DNA from: Coriobacteriales bacterium | GTDB lineage: Bacteria; Actinomycetota; Coriobacteriia; Coriobacteriales; UBA8131 | Length of the DNA stretch: 6,987 nucleotides | Direction: 5' to 3' | NCBI GenBank assembly: GCA_031268525.1 | Contig: JAIRXA010000195.1 | Coordinates: 1 to 6,987, forward strand | Part shown: piece after piece, positions 1 to 6,167 of the stretch | Layout: each line of letters starts with the position of its first letter | Numbering within the stretch: the stretch's first letter is position 1 | The notes under the pieces: model-generated | What the model was told of the DNA's origin: nothing | The model's input: only the letters and a program-made list of their open reading frames with translations | Databases searched by the model: none | Translations under genes and position numbers: made by a program

Positions 1-129
1 GATGTGCTCGGCGCACGGGGTTGGCATATCAACACCTCGGTCGGAGCGCCGACCCTCAAAGCAACCCTCGAAGAACTATCCAGCCGTGGCTCTCCTGCCA
101 CACATTCTCACGAAGCCCCCAAAAAGTAG
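1..129 (+). CDS. C-terminal fragment of an unidentified protein
   Basis: Frame 1 is open from the window edge to a TAG stop at 127-129 and encodes the last 42 residues of a protein whose start lies to the left of the window. The first half (DVLGARGWHINTSVGAP) has the mixed hydrophobic and charged composition of folded coding sequence, followed by an amphipathic stretch (TLKATLEELSS) and a polar tail ending in EAPKK. I do not recognise the family. The GC-rich codon use resembles the ABC genes rather than the AT-rich gene beside it. Its 3' end overlaps the convergent gene at 108-530 by 22 bases, so the two transcripts run into each other with no room for a dedicated terminator. That it is coding is a reasonable inference from composition; function is unknown. 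Confidence 0.6.
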   Translation, partial: DVLGARGWHINTSVGAPTLKATLEELSSRGSPATHSHEAPKK

Positions 130-530
130 AGGGTATCACTGAGTGTATGGAGGGAGCCCAAAAAGCTCGCTAGAGCATAAAGGCCGAGTACGATAAGGAA
201 CAATGGTCCTACGACGATGAAATACAAACCGAGCATCACAAGGTAAACAACCCCAATTATTCTACAGGTACGAGCATAGTGCAGAGGTCGATCCGTGTCT
301 CCTTGAGCGATACGGTGTCTGTCTGCCAATGTTGCCATCAGATAGTAGACAAGCACAATGATCGTGATTAATGAAAATGGGGCAAACGCAAAAACGATGA
401 AACTATCAGAAGAACTGCGCGTAAACAGAAAGAAGTATGAAGCTATCAAATTGAACAGAAGCAAACCACACAAAATAAAAAGAGTGGTGTTGTTTTGCTT
501 TAAGGGATAAGGTATCCCAAAACTCAACAT
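108..530 (-). CDS. Small multi-helix membrane protein of unknown function
   Basis: This encodes a 140-residue, strongly hydrophobic protein. Membrane segments are visible at about residues 16-37, 42-67 and 90-125; the last is long enough to be two helices or a hairpin. A polar loop rich in Arg, His and Asp (about 68-89, ADRHRIAQGDTDRPLHYART) lies between the second and third segments. I chose the ATG at 530 because a GAGGGA ribosome binding site sits 5-6 bases upstream; the ATG 18 bases further out, at 548, has no such site. There are no Cys pairs, signal peptidase motif or catalytic residues that suggest an activity. The gene is noticeably more AT-rich than the ABC operon, which may mean separate ancestry. 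It lies downstream of the DUF6141-like gene on the same strand, but a 247-bp gap with strong hairpins makes co-transcription doubtful. Function not assigned. Confidence 0.75.
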   Translation of the reverse strand: MLSFGIPYPLKQNNTTLFILCGLLLFNLIASYFFLFTRSSSDSFIVFAFAPFSLITIIVLVYYLMATLADRHRIAQGDTDRPLHYARTCRIIGVVYLVMLGLYFIVVGPLFLIVLGLYALASFLGSLHTLSDTLYFLGAS

Positions 531-643
531 CAAAGTCCCTCGTATCATAAGCGTGCGTCATTGTATTGTACGCAGTAACAGTAGCACTACCTCGTACTGG
601 TTTTGCCAAGATTTACTCAAAAATGGTACGTCTGCCCGTGTCC

Positions 644-666
644 GCCTGTCCGAGGGACGGACAGGC
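644..666. repeat. Short perfect hairpin (9-bp stem)
   Basis: GCCTGTCCG at 644-652 pairs exactly with CGGACAGGC at 658-666 across a 5-base AGGGA loop. The surrounding bases (TCTGCCCGTGTCC before, AGGTTCCGC after) contain further partly matching CTGCC/GGCAG pieces, so the structure may be a remnant of a larger repeat. It lies just downstream, in the minus-strand sense, of the 24-bp inverted repeat. No T-run follows on either strand, so it is not a typical intrinsic terminator. Confidence 0.75.
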
Positions 667-679
667 AGGTTCCGCAAGG

Positions 680-756
680 GTAGGGGCGGGCTCTGACCGC
701 CCGTTTTCGCACGAAAATCCTCTCTACCTATGCGGGCGGTCAGAGCCCGCCCCTAC
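680..756. repeat. 24-bp perfect inverted repeat, REP/MITE-like element
   Basis: The arms at 680-703 and 733-756 are exact reverse complements over 24 bases (outer end GTAGGGGCGGGCTC, centre TGACCGCCCG). They are separated by a 29-base loop that contains its own small palindrome, TTTTCGCACGAAAA, at 704-717. The GTAGGGGCGG...CCGCCCCTAC termini resemble short dispersed intergenic palindromes found in many gut-bacterial genomes. That resemblance is from memory, not from a search. There is no internal gene and no obvious target-site duplication. In RNA from either strand it would form a very stable stem, which could attenuate read-through from the gene at 778-1335 into 108-530. Confidence 0.8.
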
Positions 757-777
757 GAAGACGTTTCGACGCACATC

Positions 778-1335
778 TCACGTTGAGGATTTCAGTCTGG
801 TAATGACGGCTTTAAGTTCTTCGGGCTTCCGAGTACCGATGAGCACTTTTTGCCCGTTGACAAGTTCTAGCTGCAGGCCTTTGTTTCCATTCATGGAAAT
901 CGCGTCTCCGACTGAGGGATTTCCAACGCGAAACCCAAAGCCACCGTATTCCCTGAACTCATGATATTCCCTGATGTAGACCCGTTTCACCGAGTGCCGG
1001 GGGAAGCAGTTTTGGTGCATCATGCCGAGCGGTGGAGGGGAGAGGCGCACGTGGATCGCCGAAGAGCTTATATGCGTGCTTAGTTTTAGCATCATGAAAG
1101 GTATGGTAACAAGGCCGATGCAGATAAAGGAGAGAATCCAAGTAGCGGTATTTGGTGGTACATTGCCGAGCCCTGTTCCACGTATGAGCCAGACGACGAA
1201 ATTTGCGACTGCCAAAAGATCCACGCCGATAAGTATGACCCAAAGAGGCCACCAGGTGCAGCGCTGCGTTTCGGTGAAAAGAATAGTCGCCGATTCGTCC
1301 TTTCCTTTGCCGGGCAATGTTTCGGAATCCCTCAC
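778..1335 (-). CDS. DUF6141-like membrane protein with C-terminal PH-like domain
   Basis: The gene encodes a 185-residue protein with two predicted membrane helices (about 29-51 and 64-85) and a cytosolic C-terminal beta-rich domain. The helices are preceded by ETQRCTWWPLW, which matches the family's usual 'KEVQR...W' entry. The C-terminal part carries the hallmark run REYGGFGFRVG (128-138), MNGNKGLQLEL (148-158) and LIGTRKPEEL (165-174). I recognise this pattern from DUF6141, a small-membrane-protein family of unknown role whose soluble part resembles a bacterial PH fold. I placed the start at GTG 1335 because AGAGGA lies six bases upstream. The TTG at 1368, which would add 11 residues, has its SD-like AAGGGAG directly abutting it and is less convincing. 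The gene is divergent from the ABC operon. The family match is strong; the biological role is unknown. Confidence 0.82.
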   Translation of the reverse strand: MRDSETLPGKGKDESATILFTETQRCTWWPLWVILIGVDLLAVANFVVWLIRGTGLGNVPPNTATWILSFICIGLVTIPFMMLKLSTHISSSAIHVRLSPPPLGMMHQNCFPRHSVKRVYIREYHEFREYGGFGFRVGNPSVGDAISMNGNKGLQLELVNGQKVLIGTRKPEELKAVITRLKSST

Positions 1336-1386
1336 GACAAGTCCTCTCCGAGAATCTCCCCACGACAACTCCCTTGCTGGAACTTC

Positions 1387-1401
1387 CTCTGGGAACCAGA
1401 G
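1387..1401. repeat. Small 6-bp stem hairpin upstream of the DUF6141-like gene
   Basis: CTCTGG at 1387-1392 pairs with CCAGAG at 1396-1401 around a three-base loop. It lies about 50 bases upstream of the GTG start at 1335 and could be in that gene's leader. It is short and could be chance. Confidence 0.3.
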
Positions 1402-1487
1402 CTTGGGGTTATCCAGGCACGAAAGACCTCCTATAGCGCAACGTGCACTCTATTGATTATAACTGAGGCCGAGAATGTTAGATAAGG

Positions 1488-1516
1488 TTTACTTACAGAA
1501 GGCATTCGATTATTCT
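1488..1516 (+). promoter_or_regulatory. Candidate promoter for the ABC transporter operon
   Basis: TTTACT at 1488-1493 and TATTCT at 1511-1516 are separated by exactly 17 bases; each matches the sigma-70 consensus at four of six positions. Transcription would begin near 1523, leaving a leader of about 65 bases before the ATG at 1589. A second -10-like TATTAT (1563-1568) lies closer but lacks a well-spaced -35 box. The small near-palindrome CTTGTTACAAG (1549-1559) falls within the proposed leader and could be an operator; nothing here identifies the regulator. Confidence 0.35.
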
Positions 1517-1588
1517 GTGAAAGTTAGAAAAGACAAACATTTTTGAGGCTTGTTACAAGATATATTATCAGGCTTGAGGAGGACTGAA

Positions 1589-3760
1589 ATGTCAGAGCTG
1601 GAATCGAGGCCGTCCCCCACAACAGAGTCGATGCCGGAGAAAGAGGCAAAACCGAAAGACGACACAAGCCCCGCCTCCCCTGTACCCGCCGCGTCCGCTG
1701 CTCCTCCCGCCGCTCCGCCTCCCATCCCCACCGCCCGCAAGACAGGCGCGGCTCGCCTGCTGGAGCTGGCACTCACTCGACCCATCCTCATCATCAGCGC
1801 CTGCGTGCTGTCTGTGCTCAGCGTAGGACTGTCCTTCACCCCCTTTATCGCCATCTACTACATCATTCGCGAGATCGTGCTCAACTATGCCGACCTTACG
1901 CAGCTCGACAGCGGCTACCTGATGCAACTGGGCTGGCTGGCGGCGGGCGGCGCGGCGGCAGCGATCCTCGTAAACTTCGGAGCGCTCATGTGTTCGCACA
2001 TCGCGGCCTTCACCACACTCTACAAGCTCAAGCTGGGTTTTCTGGCGCACATCGCCTCCCTGCCGCTGGGCTTTCACACGACAAACGCCTCGGGCAAGTT
2101 GCGCAAGGTCGTGGACGACAACATCGAGAAGCTGGAAGGCTTCATTGCCCACCAACTGCCCGACCTGATCGGTTCGCTGGCCATGCCCCTGTTTGCCTTG
2201 GTTATCCTCTTTGTCTTCGACTGGCGGCTGGGCATTGCCAGTATCGTGCCCATACTGCTTACCATAATCGTTTACTCCCTCGCCATGTCTACCCCCATCG
2301 CGCGTGCGTTTCTGGTCAGGTATCAGGACTCGCTTGAGGACATGAACAATGCCGCCGTGGAGTATGTGCGCGGTATCTCGGTGGTGAAGGCATTCAACCA
2401 GTCCATCCACACCTTCAGGCACTTCTACGAGACCATCCGCGACTACGGCGCCTTTGTCAAGGGCTATACCATGAGCTACAAGGGCTACATGGTGCTGTTC
2501 ATGGTGGTCATCAACAATATCCACCTGTTTTTGATGCCACTGATAATCCTGCTGGTCGCTGGTGCTCCCGACTACGGCGCGTTTGCTCTGGCCGCGATTT
2601 TCTACCTCATATTCTCGCTGGCGCTCACCGGGCCCTTCTCCAAACTGCTTTACGTAGCCTCGCAGGGCAACCTCATCGCTGACAACGTGGCGCGCATGGA
2701 TCGTATCCTCGACATCCCGCCGCTGCCTGTGACCGATACGCCCCGGGAGGCTTTGGACTTTACCGTGGAGTTCGACGACGTAGGCTTTTCCTATGTTTCC
2801 TATGTGGAGAAGGACGAGCTGTCGGACGTCGATAATGTCCCGTCTGTCGACGACACGCTGGACGATGTTGATAACGCTCCGCGCGCCGATAACGCTCCGC
2901 CTGCCGATGGCGCCCCGCCTGCCGATGGCGACATGCCGCCCGCCGATGGCGCCCCGCCTGCCGACACCCCGCCCGCAAGCGGCGCCCCGCCCGCCGATGG
3001 CGCCCCGACTGCAAACAGTGCGTCCCTCTCAGACGATGCGCCGCCTGCCCTCAGCCATGTCTCTTTCACTGCCCATCAGGGCGCGGTTACGGCGCTTGTC
3101 GGGCCGTCCGGTTCGGGAAAGTCTACACTTGCGCACCTGCTCTGTCGTTTCTACGATGCAGATGCAGGCAGTGTGCGCATCGGCAGCACCGACGTGCGCG
3201 ATATGGACCCCGACTACCTGATGTCGATCGTCGCCTTTGTGTTTCAGGACGTGTTTCTCTTTCGCCAGTCGGTGGCAGACAACATTCGTATCGGCAGTCC
3301 TGCAGCCACAGACGAGCAGGTCATAGCTGCCGCCCAGGCCGCTCAGTGCCACGACTTCATTCAGGATCTGCCACAGGGCTACGACACGGTTATTGGTGGC
3401 AGCGGCGTGCATCTTTCGGGCGGTGAGCGCCAGCGCATCGTCATCGCTCGTGCCATCCTCAAAGACGCGCCTGTCGTTGTGCTGGACGAGGCAACGGCCT
3501 TTGCCGACCCAGAAAACGAATATCACATACAGTTGGCCTTTGAGCAGCTGATGCGCAATAAGACCGTGATCATCATTGCGCATCGCCTGTCCACCGTGCG
3601 CGGGGCGCAGAACATCGTCGTGCTGGATGTAGGACGCGTGGTCGAACAGGGAACGCATGATGAGCTTGTGGCGGCCGGTGGTCGCTACGCCCGAATGTGG
3701 GAGGAGTACACCAAGGCGCTCGACTGGAAGCTCACGGGTAAGGAGGTCACCCATGTCTGA
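1589..3760 (+). CDS. ABC transporter half (TMD-NBD), subunit 1, with repeat insertion in the NBD
   Basis: This is an exporter-fold ABC half-transporter of 723 residues, longer than the usual 570-620. ATG 1589 is chosen because AGGAGG (1577-1582) sits six bases upstream; TTG 1550 has no comparable site. Residues 1-57 are a polar, Pro/Ala-rich cytosolic extension. The six-helix transmembrane domain starts at about 65 (PILIISACVLSVLSVG). The nucleotide-binding domain begins near 392, with A-loop Tyr402, Walker A GPSGSGKST (505-513), Q-loop Gln553, signature LSGGE (609-613), Walker B Asp633 with catalytic Glu634, D-loop AFAD (637-640) and H-loop His665, so ATP hydrolysis motifs are intact. EATAFADPENE recalls YbtP/YbtQ/IrtA-type siderophore transporters (from memory). 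Between Tyr402 and Leu488 lies an Asp/Pro/Ala-rich segment of about 85 residues where the partner has only five. It overlaps the partner gene by 8 bases, implying translational coupling and a heterodimer. Substrate and direction are unknown. Confidence 0.93.
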   Translation: MSELESRPSPTTESMPEKEAKPKDDTSPASPVPAASAAPPAAPPPIPTARKTGAARLLELALTRPILIISACVLSVLSVGLSFTPFIAIYYIIREIVLNYADLTQLDSGYLMQLGWLAAGGAAAAILVNFGALMCSHIAAFTTLYKLKLGFLAHIASLPLGFHTTNASGKLRKVVDDNIEKLEGFIAHQLPDLIGSLAMPLFALVILFVFDWRLGIASIVPILLTIIVYSLAMSTPIARAFLVRYQDSLEDMNNAAVEYVRGISVVKAFNQSIHTFRHFYETIRDYGAFVKGYTMSYKGYMVLFMVVINNIHLFLMPLIILLVAGAPDYGAFALAAIFYLIFSLALTGPFSKLLYVASQGNLIADNVARMDRILDIPPLPVTDTPREALDFTVEFDDVGFSYVSYVEKDELSDVDNVPSVDDTLDDVDNAPRADNAPPADGAPPADGDMPPADGAPPADTPPASGAPPADGAPTANSASLSDDAPPALSHVSFTAHQGAVTALVGPSGSGKSTLAHLLCRFYDADAGSVRIGSTDVRDMDPDYLMSIVAFVFQDVFLFRQSVADNIRIGSPAATDEQVIAAAQAAQCHDFIQDLPQGYDTVIGGSGVHLSGGERQRIVIARAILKDAPVVVLDEATAFADPENEYHIQLAFEQLMRNKTVIIIAHRLSTVRGAQNIVVLDVGRVVEQGTHDELVAAGGRYARMWEEYTKALDWKLTGKEVTHV
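2870..3013 (+). repeat. In-frame ~18-bp minisatellite inside the ABC subunit 1 gene
   Basis: Eight imperfect tandem copies cover 144 bases. The core unit is GATGGCGCCCCGCCTGCC, encoding DGAPPA; copies measure 18, 18, 18, 21, 18, 15, 18 and 18 bases. All length changes are multiples of three, so the frame is kept. The first two copies read GATAACGCTCCG instead of GATGGCGCCCCG. The repeat encodes residues 428-475 and is preceded by an acidic run (SDVDNVPSVDDTLDDVDN), so the array seems to have grown from a D-N-A-P seed. Such arrays commonly vary in copy number between strains. Confidence 0.9.
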
Positions 3761-5639
3761 TACAACACTGAGCAAAAACGCTCTCCGCAACGATAAGAGC
3801 GATCCCGACTACAACGAAAACAACGATCTCAGTCGCGACGATAACAAGCTCCGCAACGATAAGAGCGCTCTCCGCAACGGGACAAGCTGTCGTGCGCCCT
3901 ACATCCAGCGACTGCTGAATCTCTCCGCCGGGGGCTACCGCGATCTGATGCGCGGCGTCATAGCGGGCGTCATCTCCAATATCGTCCTGCTCGTGCCCTT
4001 CATGGTCATCCTCTCTGCCATCATTACGCTGCTGGAACCGCTGGCGTCTGGCCAGCCTCTGGACCTTGCCCGACTCTGGCTGATCTTTGCGGCTGGCATT
4101 GTCGCCGCGGCGCTTTATGCGTTTGCCTACAACCGTGAGTACGACGCCACCTACACCGCCGCCTATAGCGAGTCTGAGAAACTTCGTGTCGAAGTGGCCG
4201 AACGACTGCGCAAGTTGCCGATGTCCTTCTTCAACCGTCGTGACCTCTCGGAGCTGACCACCAACATGATGGCCGACTGCGCCTCCGTCGAACACACCAT
4301 GAGTCACGTGGTACCGGGACTCTTCTCGGGCACGATAGGCGTGGTTGTTGCCTGCATCGCACTCTCGTTTTACGATTGGCGCTTGTCGCTGGCGCTGTTC
4401 GCGGCGCTGCCGGTGTCTCTGGGGCTGATCTTTCTGGTGCGCGTCCTGAGCAGCCGCATGGCCGAGCGCCATGTGGTCGCCAAACTGGAGGTTGCGGAGC
4501 AGACGCAGGAGTATCTGGAGGGTATCAAGGTCGTCAAGGCGTTCGGGCTTGCTGGTGAGAAGTCCCAGGCGCTGGAAGCCTCGATGGCCGCCATGATGCG
4601 TTCGGCGGTGCGCTTTGAGGGTCTGACTGGTATCTTTATCACGCTGGCGATGATGATCATGCAGGTAGGCATCGGCTTGGTGGCTCTGGTAGGCGTGACG
4701 CTGCTCGTTGGCGACAACATCGACGCGATAAAGCTGTTCTGCTTCCTCGTGGTCTCGGCACGTATCTACGCGCCGCTGTTCACCATTCTCACCCTGCTGC
4801 CGGAGTTCTTCTACCTGCTTGTCTCCACCCGCCGTATGCAGGAGCTCCGCACGACGCCGGTGATGGAAGGTAACGCATCTGTGCAGCCAGCTGACTACGC
4901 GATCCATCTGGACGGGGTGAGCTTCGCCTACGAGAATGACGAGGTTCTCCACGACATTGATCTGCATATGAAGCAGGGCGAGGTCACGGCACTCGTTGGT
5001 CCGTCCGGCTCCGGGAAGACCACGCTGGCGCGACTCATGGCTCGTTTCTGGGATCCGCAGGCCGGACACGTGACGATAGGCGGCGTGGACCTGGCAGATA
5101 CCGACCCTGAGCATCTGATGAGTTGGATGAGCTTCGTTTTTCAGGATGTGGTGTTGTTCAACGACACGGTGATGGCCAACATCCGTATCGGTCGAGCTGA
5201 AGCTACGGACGAGGAAGTGTACCATGCCGCTCGTCAGGCACGCTGCGATGAGTTCATTGCGCGGATGCCTTTGGGCTATGACACGCTGCTGGGTGAGAAC
5301 GGCTCGACGCTTTCCGGTGGCGAGCGCCAGCGCATCTCCATCGCTCGCGCCCTACTCAAAGACGCTCCTATCGTTTTATTGGACGAGGCAACATCCTCGC
5401 TCGATCCGGAAAACGAGACGCTGATTCAGGAGGCGGTGAGCGCGCTGGTGCGCGGGCGCACGGTGGTGGTGATTGCGCATCGCCTACGCACGGTGCTGGA
5501 TGCCGACCACATCGTTGTTCTGGAGGCGGGACGCGTCGTAGAGCAGGGTAGGGGCACAGAGCTGCTGGAGCAGGGCGGTCTGTTTGCACGACTTTATGGC
5601 GTGCAGCAGCAGAGTCTGGGATGGAGCGTAGGGGGCTGA
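3753..5639 (+). CDS. ABC transporter half (TMD-NBD), subunit 2
   Basis: The second subunit has 628 residues and should pair with the 1589-3760 product. The ATG at 3753 lies inside the end of the upstream gene (8-base overlap, ATGTCTGA) with AGGAGG (3741-3746) six bases before it; the frame stays open upstream, but no start there is as well supported. Residues 1-45 are a polar Asn/Asp/Arg-rich extension with three LRND/LRNG motifs. Membrane helices follow at about 68-95, 106-126, 186-206 and 209-232, with two more before residue 350. The nucleotide-binding domain shows A-loop Tyr393, Walker A GPSGSGKTT (416-424), Q-loop Gln464, signature LSGGE (520-524), Walker B Asp544 with catalytic Glu545, D-loop SSLD (548-551) and H-loop His576. 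All are canonical, so both ATP sites of the heterodimer look competent. The Tyr393-to-beta-strand linker (ENDEV) is of normal length. Substrate not deducible; the family resemblance is to MsbA-like and YbtPQ/IrtAB transporters. Confidence 0.93.
   Translation: MSDTTLSKNALRNDKSDPDYNENNDLSRDDNKLRNDKSALRNGTSCRAPYIQRLLNLSAGGYRDLMRGVIAGVISNIVLLVPFMVILSAIITLLEPLASGQPLDLARLWLIFAAGIVAAALYAFAYNREYDATYTAAYSESEKLRVEVAERLRKLPMSFFNRRDLSELTTNMMADCASVEHTMSHVVPGLFSGTIGVVVACIALSFYDWRLSLALFAALPVSLGLIFLVRVLSSRMAERHVVAKLEVAEQTQEYLEGIKVVKAFGLAGEKSQALEASMAAMMRSAVRFEGLTGIFITLAMMIMQVGIGLVALVGVTLLVGDNIDAIKLFCFLVVSARIYAPLFTILTLLPEFFYLLVSTRRMQELRTTPVMEGNASVQPADYAIHLDGVSFAYENDEVLHDIDLHMKQGEVTALVGPSGSGKTTLARLMARFWDPQAGHVTIGGVDLADTDPEHLMSWMSFVFQDVVLFNDTVMANIRIGRAEATDEEVYHAARQARCDEFIARMPLGYDTLLGENGSTLSGGERQRISIARALLKDAPIVLLDEATSSLDPENETLIQEAVSALVRGRTVVVIAHRLRTVLDADHIVVLEAGRVVEQGRGTELLEQGGLFARLYGVQQQSLGWSVGG
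3783..3879 (+). repeat. Repeated 19-bp motif in the N-terminal coding part of subunit 2
   Basis: CTCCGCAACGATAAGAGCG occurs exactly at 3783-3801 and again at 3849-3867, and its first ten bases recur at 3870-3879. The spacer holds a degenerate relative (CGCGACGATAAC). In protein the copies read LRNDKS, LRNDKS and LRNG, all within the poorly structured first 45 residues. Because DNA identity is exact and not only the amino-acid pattern, recent duplication or insertion of a dispersed repeat is likely. Confidence 0.85.
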
Positions 5640-5700
5640 GAGGTTCGCGTCACGTTGTCGGGGGAAAGCGAGCCATAGGTTCCGTCTCGCACGGTGCTAT

Positions 5701-6162
5701 TTATTTACCCTTTAACAATTGCTGCATCAGCGTCTGGTCCATATAGTCAAACTTCACCGCATACTTCTTCTGCGCTAAAACGGTAAGGGTGCATTCCTTG
5801 CGGCCAAAAGAGCTAGCAATCCGCTTGTGTCCCGCCTTGAGCAGATAAAACTCATAATCAAGAGTGACTTTGCCGGGCGAAACCAAGACCGAATGACCAA
5901 ACGCTTGCGGCGGCCTACCGTTTACCGCATACAGCATATAGACCGAAGCGGCGGGATTACTAAACACCTCGCCCTCAGGGGACGGCACAATCACCGGGCA
6001 GTCAAATATAAGCTCCGCTAAGTCCCCGTTGTCTGCAAGCTGAGCAGTCTTTTGCTCTTTTGTTTTATGGCTGATTACGACACGCAAGACAATAAAGACG
6101 ATGCAGGCCGCCGCGAAAATGGCGGCGAATAGATAGGGGTTTTGTTGAATCAGGTCAGCCAT
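5701..6162 (-). CDS. Membrane-anchored protein of unknown function
   Basis: This encodes a 153-residue protein with one N-terminal membrane helix (about 11-31, LFAAIFAAACIVFIVLRVVI) followed by a basic patch (SHKTKEQK) and a soluble domain of about 110 residues. The basic flank suggests that the soluble part is cytosolic. The domain alternates hydrophobic strands and turns (SVYMLYAVNG, VTLDYEFYLLK, CTLTVLAQKKYAVKFDY), consistent with a small beta-rich fold, and ends in a short helix rich in Gln and Leu. I do not recognise the family. Start ATG 6162 has only a modest AAAGG about 12 bases upstream. The gene converges on the ABC operon with a 61-base gap and so is not part of it. Promoter candidates lie at 6185-6214 and 6412-6440. 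Composition and the clear domain layout make it a likely real gene. Confidence 0.75.
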   Translation of the reverse strand: MADLIQQNPYLFAAIFAAACIVFIVLRVVISHKTKEQKTAQLADNGDLAELIFDCPVIVPSPEGEVFSNPAASVYMLYAVNGRPPQAFGHSVLVSPGKVTLDYEFYLLKAGHKRIASSFGRKECTLTVLAQKKYAVKFDYMDQTLMQQLLKGK

Positions 6163-6167
6163 TTGGT

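Larger units (their letters stand above)
531..777. other. Intergenic region with two inverted repeats
   Basis: This gap separates two minus-strand membrane-protein genes. Its left part (531-640) is AT-rich and would have to hold the promoter of the gene at 108-530. A TACAAT box can be read on the minus strand around 567-572, but I see no matching -35 box. The right part is GC-rich and made of the hairpin at 644-666 and the long inverted repeat at 680-756. Reading frames crossing it on the + strand only mirror the repeats and show no protein-like composition. Confidence 0.6.

Noticed and set aside
566..964. + strand open frame crossing the inverted repeats
   Set aside because: It spans the palindromes and the antisense of a real gene and shows no protein-like structure.
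1416..1434. SD-like AGGAGG on the minus strand followed by GTG, as a leader peptide
   Set aside because: The frame after that GTG stops after three codons, too short to support as a leader peptide.
1022..1456. + strand open frame opposite the DUF6141-like gene
   Set aside because: The minus-strand frame has family hallmarks and a ribosome binding site; this one has neither.
1592..2524. Long minus-strand open frame opposite ABC subunit 1
   Set aside because: It lies entirely antisense to a certain gene and its product is rich in His, Gln, Arg and Gly, the usual composition of a GC-rich shadow frame.
2870..3013. Possible CRISPR array
   Set aside because: Units are contiguous 15-21 base copies without unique spacers and lie in frame within a protein-coding gene.
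2760..3221. Repetitive Arg/Gly/Ala-rich frames on both strands over the minisatellite
   Set aside because: They are other-frame readings of the 18-bp repeat in the ABC gene; any frame through such an array stays open.
3029..3790. 253-codon minus-strand frame opposite the end of subunit 1
   Set aside because: It is antisense to the nucleotide-binding domain, has no recognisable motifs, and its start has no ribosome binding site.
3747..5225. 492-codon minus-strand open frame opposite ABC subunit 2
   Set aside because: It is an antisense shadow with His/Gln/Arg-rich composition and no domain pattern; the + strand frame has complete ABC motifs.
5668..5690. Hairpin GCGAG...CTCGC as terminator between convergent genes
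   Set aside because: The stem is only five pairs with a 13-base loop and no T-run on either strand; too weak to call.
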